From Bacillota bacterium (GTDB lineage Bacteria; Bacillota; Clostridia; Peptostreptococcales; Anaerovoracaceae), in contig JAHZHL010000020.1 of assembly GCA_019420305.1 (NCBI GenBank), forward strand, positions 140,819-204,818: a DNA stretch of 64,000 nt. The letters run 5' to 3'. A program made the translations under genes and the position numbers. Numbering within the stretch: the first letter of the stretch is position 1; the number at the start of each line of letters is the position of its first letter. The notes beneath the pieces are model-generated. The model saw only the letters and a list, made by a program, of their open reading frames with translations, did no database searches and was not told the origin of the DNA. Below, in pieces: positions 9,061 to 17,922 of the stretch.

Positions 9061-11688
9061 TTATCCTTCCTGTAAATCCTCCGTCTCTTTTTTCAGGTTT
9101 TCCAGTTCCTCCTCCGTCATTAATACCTGTCTCTTTTTACTGCCGTCGGCAGGCCCGACGATGCCCCGCGCTTCCATCTGATCCACAATTCTTGCCGCCC
9201 GGTTGTATCCGACGCGGAACCTTCTCTGCAGCATGGAAACCGAAGCGCCCCCTTCCGCGACCACCATCTCAATGGCGTCCGGAAGAAGCTCGTCCGCATC
9301 GGCAGCCTGTCCCTGGACGCCGCCTTTGTCGATGGTTTCGATCACATCCTCTGAGTATTCGGTCTTGTCCACCTGGCCTTTTACAAATTCGATGACCTTA
9401 TGCACCTCGGAATCTGAAATAAACGACCCCTGTACCCGCACAGGCTTTCCGCTGCCGATTGGACTGAACAGCATGTCCCCTTTGCCTACCAGCTTTTCCG
9501 CTCCGGACATATCCAGAATCGTTCTGGAGTCAAACTGAGAGGACACGGCAAAAGCAATCCGTGAAGGAATATTGGCCTTGATGACACCGGTAATGACATC
9601 CACGGACGGTCTCTGAGTCGCGACAATCAGATGCATGCCCGCGGCTCTCGCTTTCTGGGCCAGCTTGCAGATCGAATCCTCCACCTGGGAAGGCGCCGAC
9701 ATCATCAGATCCGCCAGCTCGTCAATGATAATGACAACCTGAGGCAGGAAGGCGTCCGGCTCTCCCCGTCCGGTTACCAGTTCGTTATAGCTTCCCAGAT
9801 CCCGAACGCCCTCTTCCGCGAATTTCTTGTACCGCTTTTCCATTTCCGCTACCGCCCAGTTAAGCGCGGCCGCGGCCTTCGGCGGATCGGTCACCACCGG
9901 AATCAGAAGATGCGGAATTTCATTGTAGTTGGCAAGTTCCACGACCTTCGGATCGATCAGCACCAGTTTGACTTCCTCCGGTCTTGCCTTATATAGAATA
10001 CTGGTGATAATACTGTTGACACATACGCTTTTTCCCGAACCGGTAGAGCCGGCAATCAGCAGATGGGGCATTCCTTTCAGATCCGCGACAACCGCTTTTC
10101 CGCTGATATCCTTTCCCACAGCAAAGGATATTTTGGATTCCGCCTGTTTAAACTCCGCGGAGTCGATAATCTCCCGGATGGTCACCATATTGACCTTATC
10201 ATTTTCAACTTCAATGCCCACTGCGGCCTTTCCCGGAATCGGCGCCTCAATCCGGATACTCTTTGCTTCCAGATTCAGCGCGATGTCATCCGCCAGATTT
10301 ACAATGCTTTTTACCTTAACGCCTACATTGGGGTGAATCTCATAACGAGTGACCGTCGGCCCCTGTGTCACCTTCACCACCTCCGCGTCAATGCGGAAAT
10401 TATGGAGGGTTTCTTCCAGCTTCATGGCTCTGGCCCGCAGTTCTGAGCTTCCGGTTCGATCCTTTCTCGCTTTCGGCCTGTTCAGAAGGTCAAGCGGCGG
10501 GAACCGGTAATCCGCGAGAGGCTCCGCCTTGTCATTGATCTCATCCGGATCAAGTTCCGCGCTTTCGGCCTGGCTCTTTGTCATTTTCTCCGGAGGTTTT
10601 CTCCTGACAGGCGCGGCGGCAATCGTATCTGAATGCTCCTGCCGCGGTTCCGTTCTTTCTTCTGCCGTCTCCTCCTCATCGGGAAGCCCGGTTCCCGGCT
10701 GCGGCTGCAGTTCATGTCCATCCAGCCCGAAAGCAGGCTGCACGCCGTATGTACCGGCGGGTTCCGGTTCTTCCGAAAGTCCGTATCCGGAAGAAACCGA
10801 TCCTTCATCCCCGAACAAATCATCGTTTTCCATATATGCCAGGATCTGTTTCTGTCCGCTGGAAATCCGTCCCGGCGTATAAGAGGTTTCTTCACCGCGC
10901 GCCCCGCGTTCTTCCCGCTTCAGCCGCTCCCGCAGAGGCGTGCGTTTTCTTTCCTTCTCCCGTTTTTCGGTTCCGTCTGTCAAAACGGGCTGTGTCTCTC
11001 CCCTGGATACCGGGCCGGACACCGGAAGTCTTTTAGACGCTTCCCGTTCTTCCTCCTCCCATTCCGCTTCTCTTCTGGCCTGTCTTTTTTCCGCGGCCCG
11101 CTCTGTGAATCTGGAAACCGGGGTATTGATAATCAGAAGCAAACAAATAATAATCACAACGACTGCAATCATATACAGGCCCGGGATTCCAAACGCCTTT
11201 ACAATCAGGCTTCCCACATACATTCCCAAAAGCCCGCCGCTGTCCAGCACAATCCCGTCATTATAGTAGTCCACCGCGTCCGGAAGTCCGAATCCCAGCA
11301 TCTGCGGATCCAGAAACCGGGCGGAGTTCAAAAATGCCGCCATCAGCAGAATGATAAACAGCAGCAGCAGCGCTTTTCTTCCAATATGAATCGTTTTTTT
11401 GGCAAACAGCAGAATGCCGTACAAAATCAGGTAGTAGGGAAACGCGTAGGCTACCGCTCCCAGGCATCCCTTGAAGAACTCAGACAGCGCTTCCCCCACC
11501 GCGCCTGCCGCATGAGTCTGGAACGCCACGGCGAGAAACGCGCCGACCGCAATGATCAGAATCGCCCAGATCTCGTCCCGTACATTCGGATCCATCCCCT
11601 TTTTTTCTGTCCGAGCCGCCTCCCGTCCCTTTGTATTTCTTTTTCCGGAACTGGCAGTTCTTCCGTTTTTTCGCTTTTTTTCTGTCAT
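9061..11688 (-). CDS. DNA translocase FtsK/SpoIIIE
   Basis: An 875-residue translocase. The N-terminus has about four or five membrane helices (between residues ~35 and 190), then a long charged low-complexity linker (about 200-400). The motor follows, with Walker A GSTGSGKS at 547-554 and Walker B VVIIIDELADL near 651-661. The C-terminal winged-helix gamma domain (about 805-860, SMLQRRFRVGYNRAARI) reads polar DNA sequences. It pumps chromosome DNA through the division or sporulation septum. In a sporulating organism a single such gene is likely to serve as SpoIIIE, but I cannot exclude a second paralogue. It heads the operon with rimO, pgsA and cinA. Confidence 0.94.
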   Translation of the reverse strand: MTEKKRKNGRTASSGKRNTKGREAARTEKKGMDPNVRDEIWAILIIAVGAFLAVAFQTHAAGAVGEALSEFFKGCLGAVAYAFPYYLILYGILLFAKKTIHIGRKALLLLFIILLMAAFLNSARFLDPQMLGFGLPDAVDYYNDGIVLDSGGLLGMYVGSLIVKAFGIPGLYMIAVVVIIICLLLIINTPVSRFTERAAEKRQARREAEWEEEEREASKRLPVSGPVSRGETQPVLTDGTEKREKERKRTPLRERLKREERGARGEETSYTPGRISSGQKQILAYMENDDLFGDEGSVSSGYGLSEEPEPAGTYGVQPAFGLDGHELQPQPGTGLPDEEETAEERTEPRQEHSDTIAAAPVRRKPPEKMTKSQAESAELDPDEINDKAEPLADYRFPPLDLLNRPKARKDRTGSSELRARAMKLEETLHNFRIDAEVVKVTQGPTVTRYEIHPNVGVKVKSIVNLADDIALNLEAKSIRIEAPIPGKAAVGIEVENDKVNMVTIREIIDSAEFKQAESKISFAVGKDISGKAVVADLKGMPHLLIAGSTGSGKSVCVNSIITSILYKARPEEVKLVLIDPKVVELANYNEIPHLLIPVVTDPPKAAAALNWAVAEMEKRYKKFAEEGVRDLGSYNELVTGRGEPDAFLPQVVIIIDELADLMMSAPSQVEDSICKLAQKARAAGMHLIVATQRPSVDVITGVIKANIPSRIAFAVSSQFDSRTILDMSGAEKLVGKGDMLFSPIGSGKPVRVQGSFISDSEVHKVIEFVKGQVDKTEYSEDVIETIDKGGVQGQAADADELLPDAIEMVVAEGGASVSMLQRRFRVGYNRAARIVDQMEARGIVGPADGSKKRQVLMTEEELENLKKETEDLQEG

Positions 11689-11734
11689 CGCTTACCCCTT
11701 CTTCCTGTATTCTGTGCAGAAAAAATCAACATAT

Positions 11735-11743
11735 ATTATAACA
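11735..11743 (-). promoter_or_regulatory. Possible extended -10 promoter for ftsK operon
   Basis: The minus strand reads TGTTATAAT, an extended -10 element, about 47 bp upstream of the ftsK start. No clear -35 is visible. Confidence 0.45.
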
Positions 11744-11782
11744 CAATCCTAATGAAAAACATATAAAAATATAGGGAAAGGT

Positions 11783-11812
11783 TTTACAAAGTACGGCAGG
11801 TAGTGGTACAAT
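11783..11812 (+). promoter_or_regulatory. asd-dapA promoter
   Basis: A -35 TTTACA and a -10 TACAAT are spaced by 18 bp, ending 32 bp before the asd start. No riboswitch-like lysine aptamer fits in this short leader. Confidence 0.6.
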
Positions 11813-11844
11813 AAAGACATTAAGCATTCAGGAGGAAAAAAGAA

Positions 11845-12837
11845 ATGAACAAAAAACCGAATATCGCAATTGTAGGCGCCACCGGGGTCGTCGGCTCTAC
11901 GTTCCTCAAGGTATTAGAGGAACGGGATTTCCCTTTTGAAAATATATACATGATGGCCTCTTCCAAATCCGCGGGAAAAACCGTCACATTTAAAGGAAAG
12001 GACTATGTTGTGGAAGAACTGAACGAACATTCTTTCGACAAGGACATTGATATCGCCCTCTTTTCCGCGGGCGGCGCTACCAGCGAAAAATACGCGCCTA
12101 TCGCCGCGCAGCACGGTGTAACGGTCGTGGATAACAGCAGCGCCTGGAGAATGGATAAAGAAGTTCCCCTTGTTGTACCGGAGGTAAACCCCGCGGATAT
12201 CGAATGGAACCACGGCATTATCGCAAACCCCAACTGCTCGACGATTCAGGCCATGGTTGTACTGAAGCCGCTTCATGACAAATACAAAATCAAGCGGGTG
12301 ATTTACTCCACATACCAGGCAGTCTCCGGTTCCGGAGTCAAAGGAATCAGCGATCTGTCCGAGGGTCTTAAGGGAAACGACAAATGTGAAGCCTATCCTC
12401 ATCCCATCGCGGGGAATTGTCTGCCCCACATAGATGTATTCCTCGACAACGGCTATACAAAAGAGGAAATGAAAATGATCAACGAAACCCATAAAATTCT
12501 CGGCGACGACAACATCAAGGTAACGGCGACCACAGTCCGCGTTCCGGTATTCGACTCTCACAGCGAGTCTATCAATATTGAATTCGAAAACCCCATCGAC
12601 GTGGACGAGGTGCGGGAACTGCTGGCGAACTCTCCCGGCATCATTGTACAGGACGATCCGGCGAACAATGTATATCCTCTCGCGCGTGAAGCCGCAGGCA
12701 CCAACGAGGTGTATGTAGGCCGCATCCGCAGAGATTATTCAGTTGATAATGGAATCAACCTGTGGGTCGTTGCGGACAATATCCGCAAAGGAGCCGCTAC
12801 CAATGCGGTTCAGATCGCGGAGGAACTGATCAAATAA
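11845..12837 (+). CDS. asd: Aspartate-semialdehyde dehydrogenase
   Basis: A 330-residue USG-1/Asd type dehydrogenase. The NADP motif GATGVVG is at 11-17. The active-site Cys131 lies in NPNCSTIQ, and a conserved histidine follows in HKILGDD/RVPVFDSHSE-type regions. It reduces aspartyl-4-phosphate to aspartate semialdehyde, the branch point to diaminopimelate/lysine, methionine and threonine. A strong AGGAGG site precedes the ATG. dapA follows 23 bp later, so the two form an operon for cell-wall and lysine precursor synthesis. Confidence 0.96.
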   Translation: MNKKPNIAIVGATGVVGSTFLKVLEERDFPFENIYMMASSKSAGKTVTFKGKDYVVEELNEHSFDKDIDIALFSAGGATSEKYAPIAAQHGVTVVDNSSAWRMDKEVPLVVPEVNPADIEWNHGIIANPNCSTIQAMVVLKPLHDKYKIKRVIYSTYQAVSGSGVKGISDLSEGLKGNDKCEAYPHPIAGNCLPHIDVFLDNGYTKEEMKMINETHKILGDDNIKVTATTVRVPVFDSHSESINIEFENPIDVDEVRELLANSPGIIVQDDPANNVYPLAREAAGTNEVYVGRIRRDYSVDNGINLWVVADNIRKGAATNAVQIAEELIK

Positions 12838-12860
12838 ATTAAGTGAAAGGATGATGCAGC

Positions 12861-13742
12861 GTGACCTTGTTTAAAGGCGCCGGCACAGCTCTCGTCACCC
12901 CCTTTTCTGAAGGGCGCGTGGACTATGACAGACTGAAAGGTCTGCTGGACTGGCAGGTTTCTTCCGGGATTGACGCGATTGTAAGCTGCGGAACAACCGG
13001 AGAAGCATCAACACTTAATGATGAAGAACATATCCGTACGGTAACATTTACGGTAGATGCAGTAAAGAAAAAGGTGCCTGTCATCGCAGGCGCCGGAAGC
13101 AACGATACCGCCCACGCCGTATTTATGGCGCAGGCACTGGAAAACGCAGGCGCGGATGGCCTTCTGATGGTCACCCCCTACTATAATAAGTGTACACAGA
13201 AAGGACTTATGAAACACTACGAGAAAATTGCGGATTCGGTTGATATTCCAATCATTCTCTATTCCGTTCCCGGAAGGACTGGTGTGAACATAAGTCCTTC
13301 TTCTGTAAAGGAGCTTTCCGGACACCCCAATATCTGCGGGATCAAGGAAGCCAGCGGCAATATGTCTCAGGTTGTGGAAATCGCAAGATATGTGTCCGAT
13401 GATTTCGCCCTTTATTCGGGAAACGACGACATGATCGTCCCGCCGCTTTCGGTCGGCGGCGTCGGAGCGATTTCCACGGTATCCAACATTATTCCTTCCG
13501 ATACGAGCCGCATGATCCACAAATATCTTCGCGGCGATGTGAAGACAGCGAAGAAGATGCAGCTTGCCATGAAGCCTCTGATCGACGCGATGTTCATTGA
13601 AGTAAACCCGATCCCCGTAAAGGCGGCTCTTTCCATGATGGATAAGATCGCTCCCGAGTACCGCATGCCTCTGTGCGAAGCTTCCAATCTTTCCCTCTAC
13701 GAGATTATGACACAGATGAAGGATTACGGTCTGATTCAGTAG
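12861..13742 (+). CDS. dapA: 4-hydroxy-tetrahydrodipicolinate synthase
   Basis: A 293-residue TIM-barrel of the DHDPS family. GTTGE sits at 44-48, the proton-relay tyrosine is Tyr134 (ILYSVPGRT) and the Schiff-base lysine is Lys162 in IKEASG. It condenses pyruvate with aspartate semialdehyde made by the gene just upstream. The product feeds peptidoglycan and, in sporulation, dipicolinate synthesis. The start is GTG with GGATGATG upstream. A strong terminator follows. Lysine sensitivity cannot be judged. Confidence 0.96.
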   Translation: MTLFKGAGTALVTPFSEGRVDYDRLKGLLDWQVSSGIDAIVSCGTTGEASTLNDEEHIRTVTFTVDAVKKKVPVIAGAGSNDTAHAVFMAQALENAGADGLLMVTPYYNKCTQKGLMKHYEKIADSVDIPIILYSVPGRTGVNISPSSVKELSGHPNICGIKEASGNMSQVVEIARYVSDDFALYSGNDDMIVPPLSVGGVGAISTVSNIIPSDTSRMIHKYLRGDVKTAKKMQLAMKPLIDAMFIEVNPIPVKAALSMMDKIAPEYRMPLCEASNLSLYEIMTQMKDYGLIQ

Positions 13743-13761
13743 CGGAATCTTATCTTCTCAC

Positions 13762-13798
13762 AAAAAACTGCCGCGCCTGACTCTGCGCGGCAGTTTTT
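13762..13798. terminator. Bidirectional terminator between dapA and amidase
   Basis: A near-perfect hairpin, AAAAACTGCCGCGC and GCGCGGCAGTTTTT with an 8-base loop, has an A run on one side and a T run on the other. It serves the convergent dapA and amidase genes. Confidence 0.95.
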
Positions 13799-13825
13799 GG
13801 ATCGTCCCGTTCCGGTTGTTTCTTT

Positions 13826-15349
13826 TTATTTCGCTTTTCTACTTACCGTCCTGCTGTATTCGCTGTAAACTTTTCTGCCCTTTATTTTCCGGTAAGCCCG
13901 CACTTTGTAATAATACCGTTTTCCCTTTTTCAATCCGGAATTCATATAGCTTCTGGAACGTTTCAAGGTCCGGATCCGCCGGTAGTTCCCGTTCTTTTTC
14001 TTTGCTCTGGAGACAACATATCCTGTGGCTCCGGCCACTTTCTTCCATTTTACTGTAATCTCCCGCCTGCCTGTCCGAATCCTGACAGATGGTTTTGCCG
14101 GGCGTACTTTCCTGAATTTTACAGACGACCACGCGCTGTATCTGGTCGTCCCTCCCGATTTGCGGTAAGCGCGCATTTTATAGTAATACGTTTTCCCCGT
14201 TGTAAGTCCGCGGTTTATGAACTTAAGCGCGGAGCCGCTTTTCACGGTCCGCACTTTCTTATAGGAACCGTTCTTTTTACGGGAACGGTAAATCTCATAT
14301 CCGTGCGCTCCGATGGACTTGTTCCATTTCAGCGTCAGCGTTCTGTAATTGGTGTTAGAAATACGGATAGAAGGCTTTTTCAGAGGAATGGTACTGCTTC
14401 CTCCTTTGCTGAGTCCGTAATAAACCGCAATGACAGCCGCTTCCGCTTCTGCCATCTTTTTTAAATTGGCACTGCTGGACAGCCATTTCGCGGCAGCCAG
14501 GTTCGTGTGAAAGGAATGCTCCAGAATCATCCCCTTTGTTCCCACTGATTTGGAACCTCTGAGCACACCATAGTATTCGGTCCTCTTGTCTTTGTTCAGC
14601 CTCTGCCAGACCTGGTAACCCTGCTTTGTGTTCATCACAGACTCGATCGTCTGCCCCAGCATAATCGCCAGGGAATCCTTCGTATTCCCCTTCTGGGTAA
14701 TAATCAGAGGGTAGTCTGTGGATTTGGATCCTGTGGCGTTGGAGTGAAGAGAGAGGAACAGATCATAACCCCTGGAGGCGGTTCCCCGTTCATATACGCC
14801 TAAATCCCTCCCCTGGGAGCTTCTGGTGGTATCCACCACAACATTCGCGTATTCTTCCAGTTCCCGCTTCAGCTCATTTTGCAGTTTCCATGTCATCTGC
14901 GATTCATAGTAGGATTTCAGAACCGGGCTGCGGTTTATTTTTCCGTAATGTCCGGCATCCAGCATAACAAATACATATCCGCTGCTTTTGTGAAAGCCTG
15001 CCTGCACCGTCGTGTCCTCTTCGGGATAAATAGTCCAGACAAAGGAACGGCCTGAGGATACGGGACCGCTTACTGTGCTGTCCGGTTCTTTTCCGTTTAT
15101 CCGGATAAACGACACTCCGTAGCCTTTTGACGGTGTAACAATCACTTTCACGCCATTTTTCGCATCTTCTTCGGTCACAGACGAGGGATTCACGGAGACG
15201 GTTCCTCCCGCGCTCTGAGCCGCCTTTATCTGAAAGACCTCTTCGTCTCCCCCGCTCTCTACCGCAAACACGCCCGGAGCAAAGGGAGACATCGTTGCCG
15301 CCAGGATCGCGCAGAGAAGCAGACTGAAAATTCTGGCCGCAGTCTTCAA
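13826..15349 (-). CDS. Secreted N-acetylmuramoyl-L-alanine amidase with two fibronectin type III repeats
   Basis: A 507-residue exported protein. Residues 1 to about 30 form a signal peptide. An InlB-type B-repeat-like domain follows (about 40-115, GGTVSVNPSSV), then an Amidase_3 domain (about 130-305) with zinc-ligand motifs LDAGHYG and LHSNA and the catalytic LEHSFHTN. Two fibronectin type III-like repeats finish the protein (about 325-505), each ending in YYYKxRAYRK. It should cleave the bond between MurNAc and the peptide stem. It lies 15 bp after another amidase with a very similar catalytic domain but a different C-terminus (SH3-like), so the pair arose by duplication and domain swapping. 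Its real role (daughter-cell separation, sporulation, defence) is not shown by sequence. Confidence 0.88.
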   Translation of the reverse strand: MKTAARIFSLLLCAILAATMSPFAPGVFAVESGGDEEVFQIKAAQSAGGTVSVNPSSVTEEDAKNGVKVIVTPSKGYGVSFIRINGKEPDSTVSGPVSSGRSFVWTIYPEEDTTVQAGFHKSSGYVFVMLDAGHYGKINRSPVLKSYYESQMTWKLQNELKRELEEYANVVVDTTRSSQGRDLGVYERGTASRGYDLFLSLHSNATGSKSTDYPLIITQKGNTKDSLAIMLGQTIESVMNTKQGYQVWQRLNKDKRTEYYGVLRGSKSVGTKGMILEHSFHTNLAAAKWLSSSANLKKMAEAEAAVIAVYYGLSKGGSSTIPLKKPSIRISNTNYRTLTLKWNKSIGAHGYEIYRSRKKNGSYKKVRTVKSGSALKFINRGLTTGKTYYYKMRAYRKSGGTTRYSAWSSVKFRKVRPAKPSVRIRTGRREITVKWKKVAGATGYVVSRAKKKNGNYRRIRTLKRSRSYMNSGLKKGKRYYYKVRAYRKIKGRKVYSEYSRTVSRKAK

Positions 15350-15364
15350 TTTTCCTCACGCTCC

Positions 15365-17371
15365 TTATACCTTCTTTGTATAACCCTTTTTCAGATAAAT
15401 CCAATATCCGTTGGTTTTAAGCTGTCCCCATTTGCCGTTCGACGTCTTTGCTTTCAGACGGTATATCCGGTTCTTCCTGACTTTCCCCATCGTTCTGGAA
15501 CTGGTGCTGTAGCTCTTTCTCATACGCAGGCTGCTCACTTTGATGCGCACTCTCTGTGAAGTTTTTACCACTTTCGAAGAAGACACGGCTTTTGTACGCC
15601 CTCTCAGGTAAATCCAGTATCCGTTGGTTCTGAGCTGTCCCCATCTTCCATTTGAGGTTTTCGCTTTCAGGCGGTAAACCGTATTTTTCTTGGCTCTTCC
15701 TACAACCGTCCCTTTTGTGCTCGGACTTTTACGGATCTTCAGATTATTGTAAGTCACCTTTACTTTCTGTGAGGACTTGACAGTCTTTACGGAAGAGGAG
15801 CCGGAGCTTCCGGTTACCACTTTTGTGTATCCGTTTTTCAGATAAATCCAGTACCCGTTGGTTTTAAGCTGTCCCCATTTGCCGTCTCTTGTTTTCGCCT
15901 TCAGCTGATAGGTCTTATTCTTTTTCGCTTTTCCCATGCTTCTGGAGCTGGTACTGTAGCTTTTTCTCATGTTCAGGCTGCTTACCAGAACCTTGACTTT
16001 CTGGGAACTGCTTACAACCTTGGAAACGGAACTGCTTCCGGAACTTGTATTGGAAGAGGATGAGGATCCCGAGTCAATCGACGAACCCTCCGATCCGTCT
16101 TTTTCCATGCCATAGTAATCGGCGATTACTTTCGCTTCCGCCTCTGCCATTTTTTTCAGATTGGCATTACTGGAGAGCCATTTGGCGGCGGCAAGATTTG
16201 TATGGAAAGAATGTTCCAGAATCATGCCTTTTGTTCCGACTGCCTTGGATCCCCTCAGCACTCCGTAATATTCGGTCCGGTTGTCGCTGTTGAGCCGCTG
16301 CCATACTTTGTAGCTCTGTTTTGTATTCATTGTGTCTTCAATGGCTTTCCCCAGATTTTTCGCGAGCTTGTCCCCGGTATTGCCTCTTTGCGTAATGATC
16401 AGAGGATAATCCGTTGATTTGGAGGATACCGCGTTTGAATGAAGGGAAAGAAACAGATCATATCCCTTGGACGCGGTTCCGCGGTTATATACATTCAGAT
16501 CCTTCGCCTGGCTTGTCCTGGTGACGCCTACCGCAAATCCGCTGTATTCCAGCAGTTCCGCTTTCAGATAGTTGTGGAGCGTCCACGCCATGTTGGATTC
16601 GTAATAGCTGGAATACACCGGGCTTCGATTGTACTTCCCGTAATGTCCGGCATCCAGCATGATTTTAATCTGCTTGGAAAAAACCGCTTTTACCGCATGA
16701 GGTTCCGCAACCCCACTGAGCGTATATGTACTTTTCGCGCCTACTGATTTTCCATCTACCTGCAGATCCGAAAGATAATATCCGCTTTTCGCTTTCGCGG
16801 TAATGGTCCTGCTTCCGTTCTCGGTTACATTGCCCGTCGCGGTAATGCTTCCCCTTGAAGAGGAATTTACGGAAGTTGAAATCTTATAATTTTCCAGTTT
16901 CGCGAACGCCGCAGCTACTGTCATGTCGCCTTCCACAGCAAAGCTTCCGGAAACGCTCTTGTACGGATTGGCAACCGCGACTTTCTTATCCCCGATCGTA
17001 ATGGATACAATTTTATATCCGCTGGACGGTGTCACGGTATAAGAAATCGTTTCTCCTTCCGCAGCTTCGCTTTTTCCGGTTTTAATGGAACCGCCTCCGG
17101 ATTCGATCCTGGTTCGAATCGGATATACAGCTTCCGTTCCGGAATCCGCTTCCGGCTGTGAAACTTCTTTTTTGGCCGCTTTCGCTTCCGCGGAGCTTTC
17201 CTCCTCAGGAAGAGATTCTTCCGCGGACTGTGCCGGTTCTTCTTCTGATTTTACTGCCACCTGCGGGTTCTGCGTCTGCGTTTCCGCGAATACAGTCGGC
17301 GCGGCTGAAAAAACCGTCAAGAACATGCAGAGAGCGGTCACGATGCTGAAAATTCTAGTTCTGTTCCTCAT
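15365..17371 (-). CDS. Secreted N-acetylmuramoyl-L-alanine amidase with three SH3-like repeats
   Basis: I place the start at 17371 (MRNRTRIF), where AGAGGT precedes an ATG and a signal peptide begins. The open frame extends further, but into the rpmF gene. The 668-residue protein has a signal peptide, an acidic Ala/Glu stretch, two InlB-like B-repeats (about 85-235), an Amidase_3 domain with LDAGHYG, LHSNA and LEHSFHTN, a Ser-rich linker, and three SH3b-like repeats. Each repeat carries MRKSYST or IRKSPST and ends GQLKTNGYWIYL or close to it. The repeats likely bind cell wall. It is the paralogue of the downstream amidase and probably shares its transcript. Confidence 0.88.
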   Translation of the reverse strand: MRNRTRIFSIVTALCMFLTVFSAAPTVFAETQTQNPQVAVKSEEEPAQSAEESLPEEESSAEAKAAKKEVSQPEADSGTEAVYPIRTRIESGGGSIKTGKSEAAEGETISYTVTPSSGYKIVSITIGDKKVAVANPYKSVSGSFAVEGDMTVAAAFAKLENYKISTSVNSSSRGSITATGNVTENGSRTITAKAKSGYYLSDLQVDGKSVGAKSTYTLSGVAEPHAVKAVFSKQIKIMLDAGHYGKYNRSPVYSSYYESNMAWTLHNYLKAELLEYSGFAVGVTRTSQAKDLNVYNRGTASKGYDLFLSLHSNAVSSKSTDYPLIITQRGNTGDKLAKNLGKAIEDTMNTKQSYKVWQRLNSDNRTEYYGVLRGSKAVGTKGMILEHSFHTNLAAAKWLSSNANLKKMAEAEAKVIADYYGMEKDGSEGSSIDSGSSSSSNTSSGSSSVSKVVSSSQKVKVLVSSLNMRKSYSTSSRSMGKAKKNKTYQLKAKTRDGKWGQLKTNGYWIYLKNGYTKVVTGSSGSSSVKTVKSSQKVKVTYNNLKIRKSPSTKGTVVGRAKKNTVYRLKAKTSNGRWGQLRTNGYWIYLRGRTKAVSSSKVVKTSQRVRIKVSSLRMRKSYSTSSRTMGKVRKNRIYRLKAKTSNGKWGQLKTNGYWIYLKKGYTKKV

Positions 17372-17571
17372 TATGTTTACCTCTTTTAATAAATAATAAC
17401 CAGATATTAATATGAAAACGATTTTATTATACATGCAGGATCCGCAAAATTCAAGATTTTCGGTTACCCGAATCCGGATTTTGAGCAGAACTTTCTTCCA
17501 TTTTTGATAATATATTATGTAAACCACAAGATATGCGGCTGGTTCATTGGTTATAACAAGCTTTCCTACAT

Positions 17572-17602
17572 AAAAAAAGAGGATCCGGAGGATCCTCTTT
17601 TT
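17572..17602 (-). terminator. rpmF terminator
   Basis: The stem GAGGATCC/GGATCCTC with a three-base loop, flanked by A and T runs, lies directly after rpmF. It could act in both directions. Confidence 0.9.
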
Positions 17603-17615
17603 ACAATCATATCGT

Positions 17616-17798
17616 TTAAGCTTCGGAAGAAACAACTTCCTTGCCGTTGTAGTAATTGCAATTTGGGCAAACTCTATGTGGAAGTTTAGGCTCATGACAC
17701 TGCGGGCAAATGGAAAGTCCCGGCGCTGTCATCTTCATATTCTGTGATCTTCTTTTGTCTCTTCTTGCTTTCGACGTTTTCCTCTTAGGTACTGCCAT
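17616..17798 (-). CDS. rpmF: 50S ribosomal protein L32
   Basis: A 60-residue L32 with the usual MAVPKRKTSKARRDKRRS start and a zinc ribbon of Cys31, Cys34, Cys44 and Cys47 (CPQC, CPNC). It is a structural protein of the large subunit. A GGAGGTGTAG site precedes the ATG. It sits 124 bp after ackA. In many Clostridia a DUF177/YceD gene lies between ackA and rpmF; none is present here. Confidence 0.97.
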   Translation of the reverse strand: MAVPKRKTSKARRDKRRSQNMKMTAPGLSICPQCHEPKLPHRVCPNCNYYNGKEVVSSEA

Positions 17799-17922
17799 TT
17801 CTACACCTCCTTTTTGCTCATTTGTGTAAGTTTAGTTACAACTTCTCAATTATATAGTCCCGCGGACAAAATGTCAACCTTTTAATTGCCATTCTTTTCG
17901 ATACTTCCGCGAAAGGACGCGA

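Noticed and set aside
11689..11844. Lysine riboswitch in front of asd
   Set aside because: The leader after the promoter is only about 30 bases, far too short for a lysine aptamer.
17372..17695. Extended N-terminus of the SH3-type amidase
   Set aside because: The extension overlaps rpmF and its terminator, while a signal peptide and ribosome site start at 17371.
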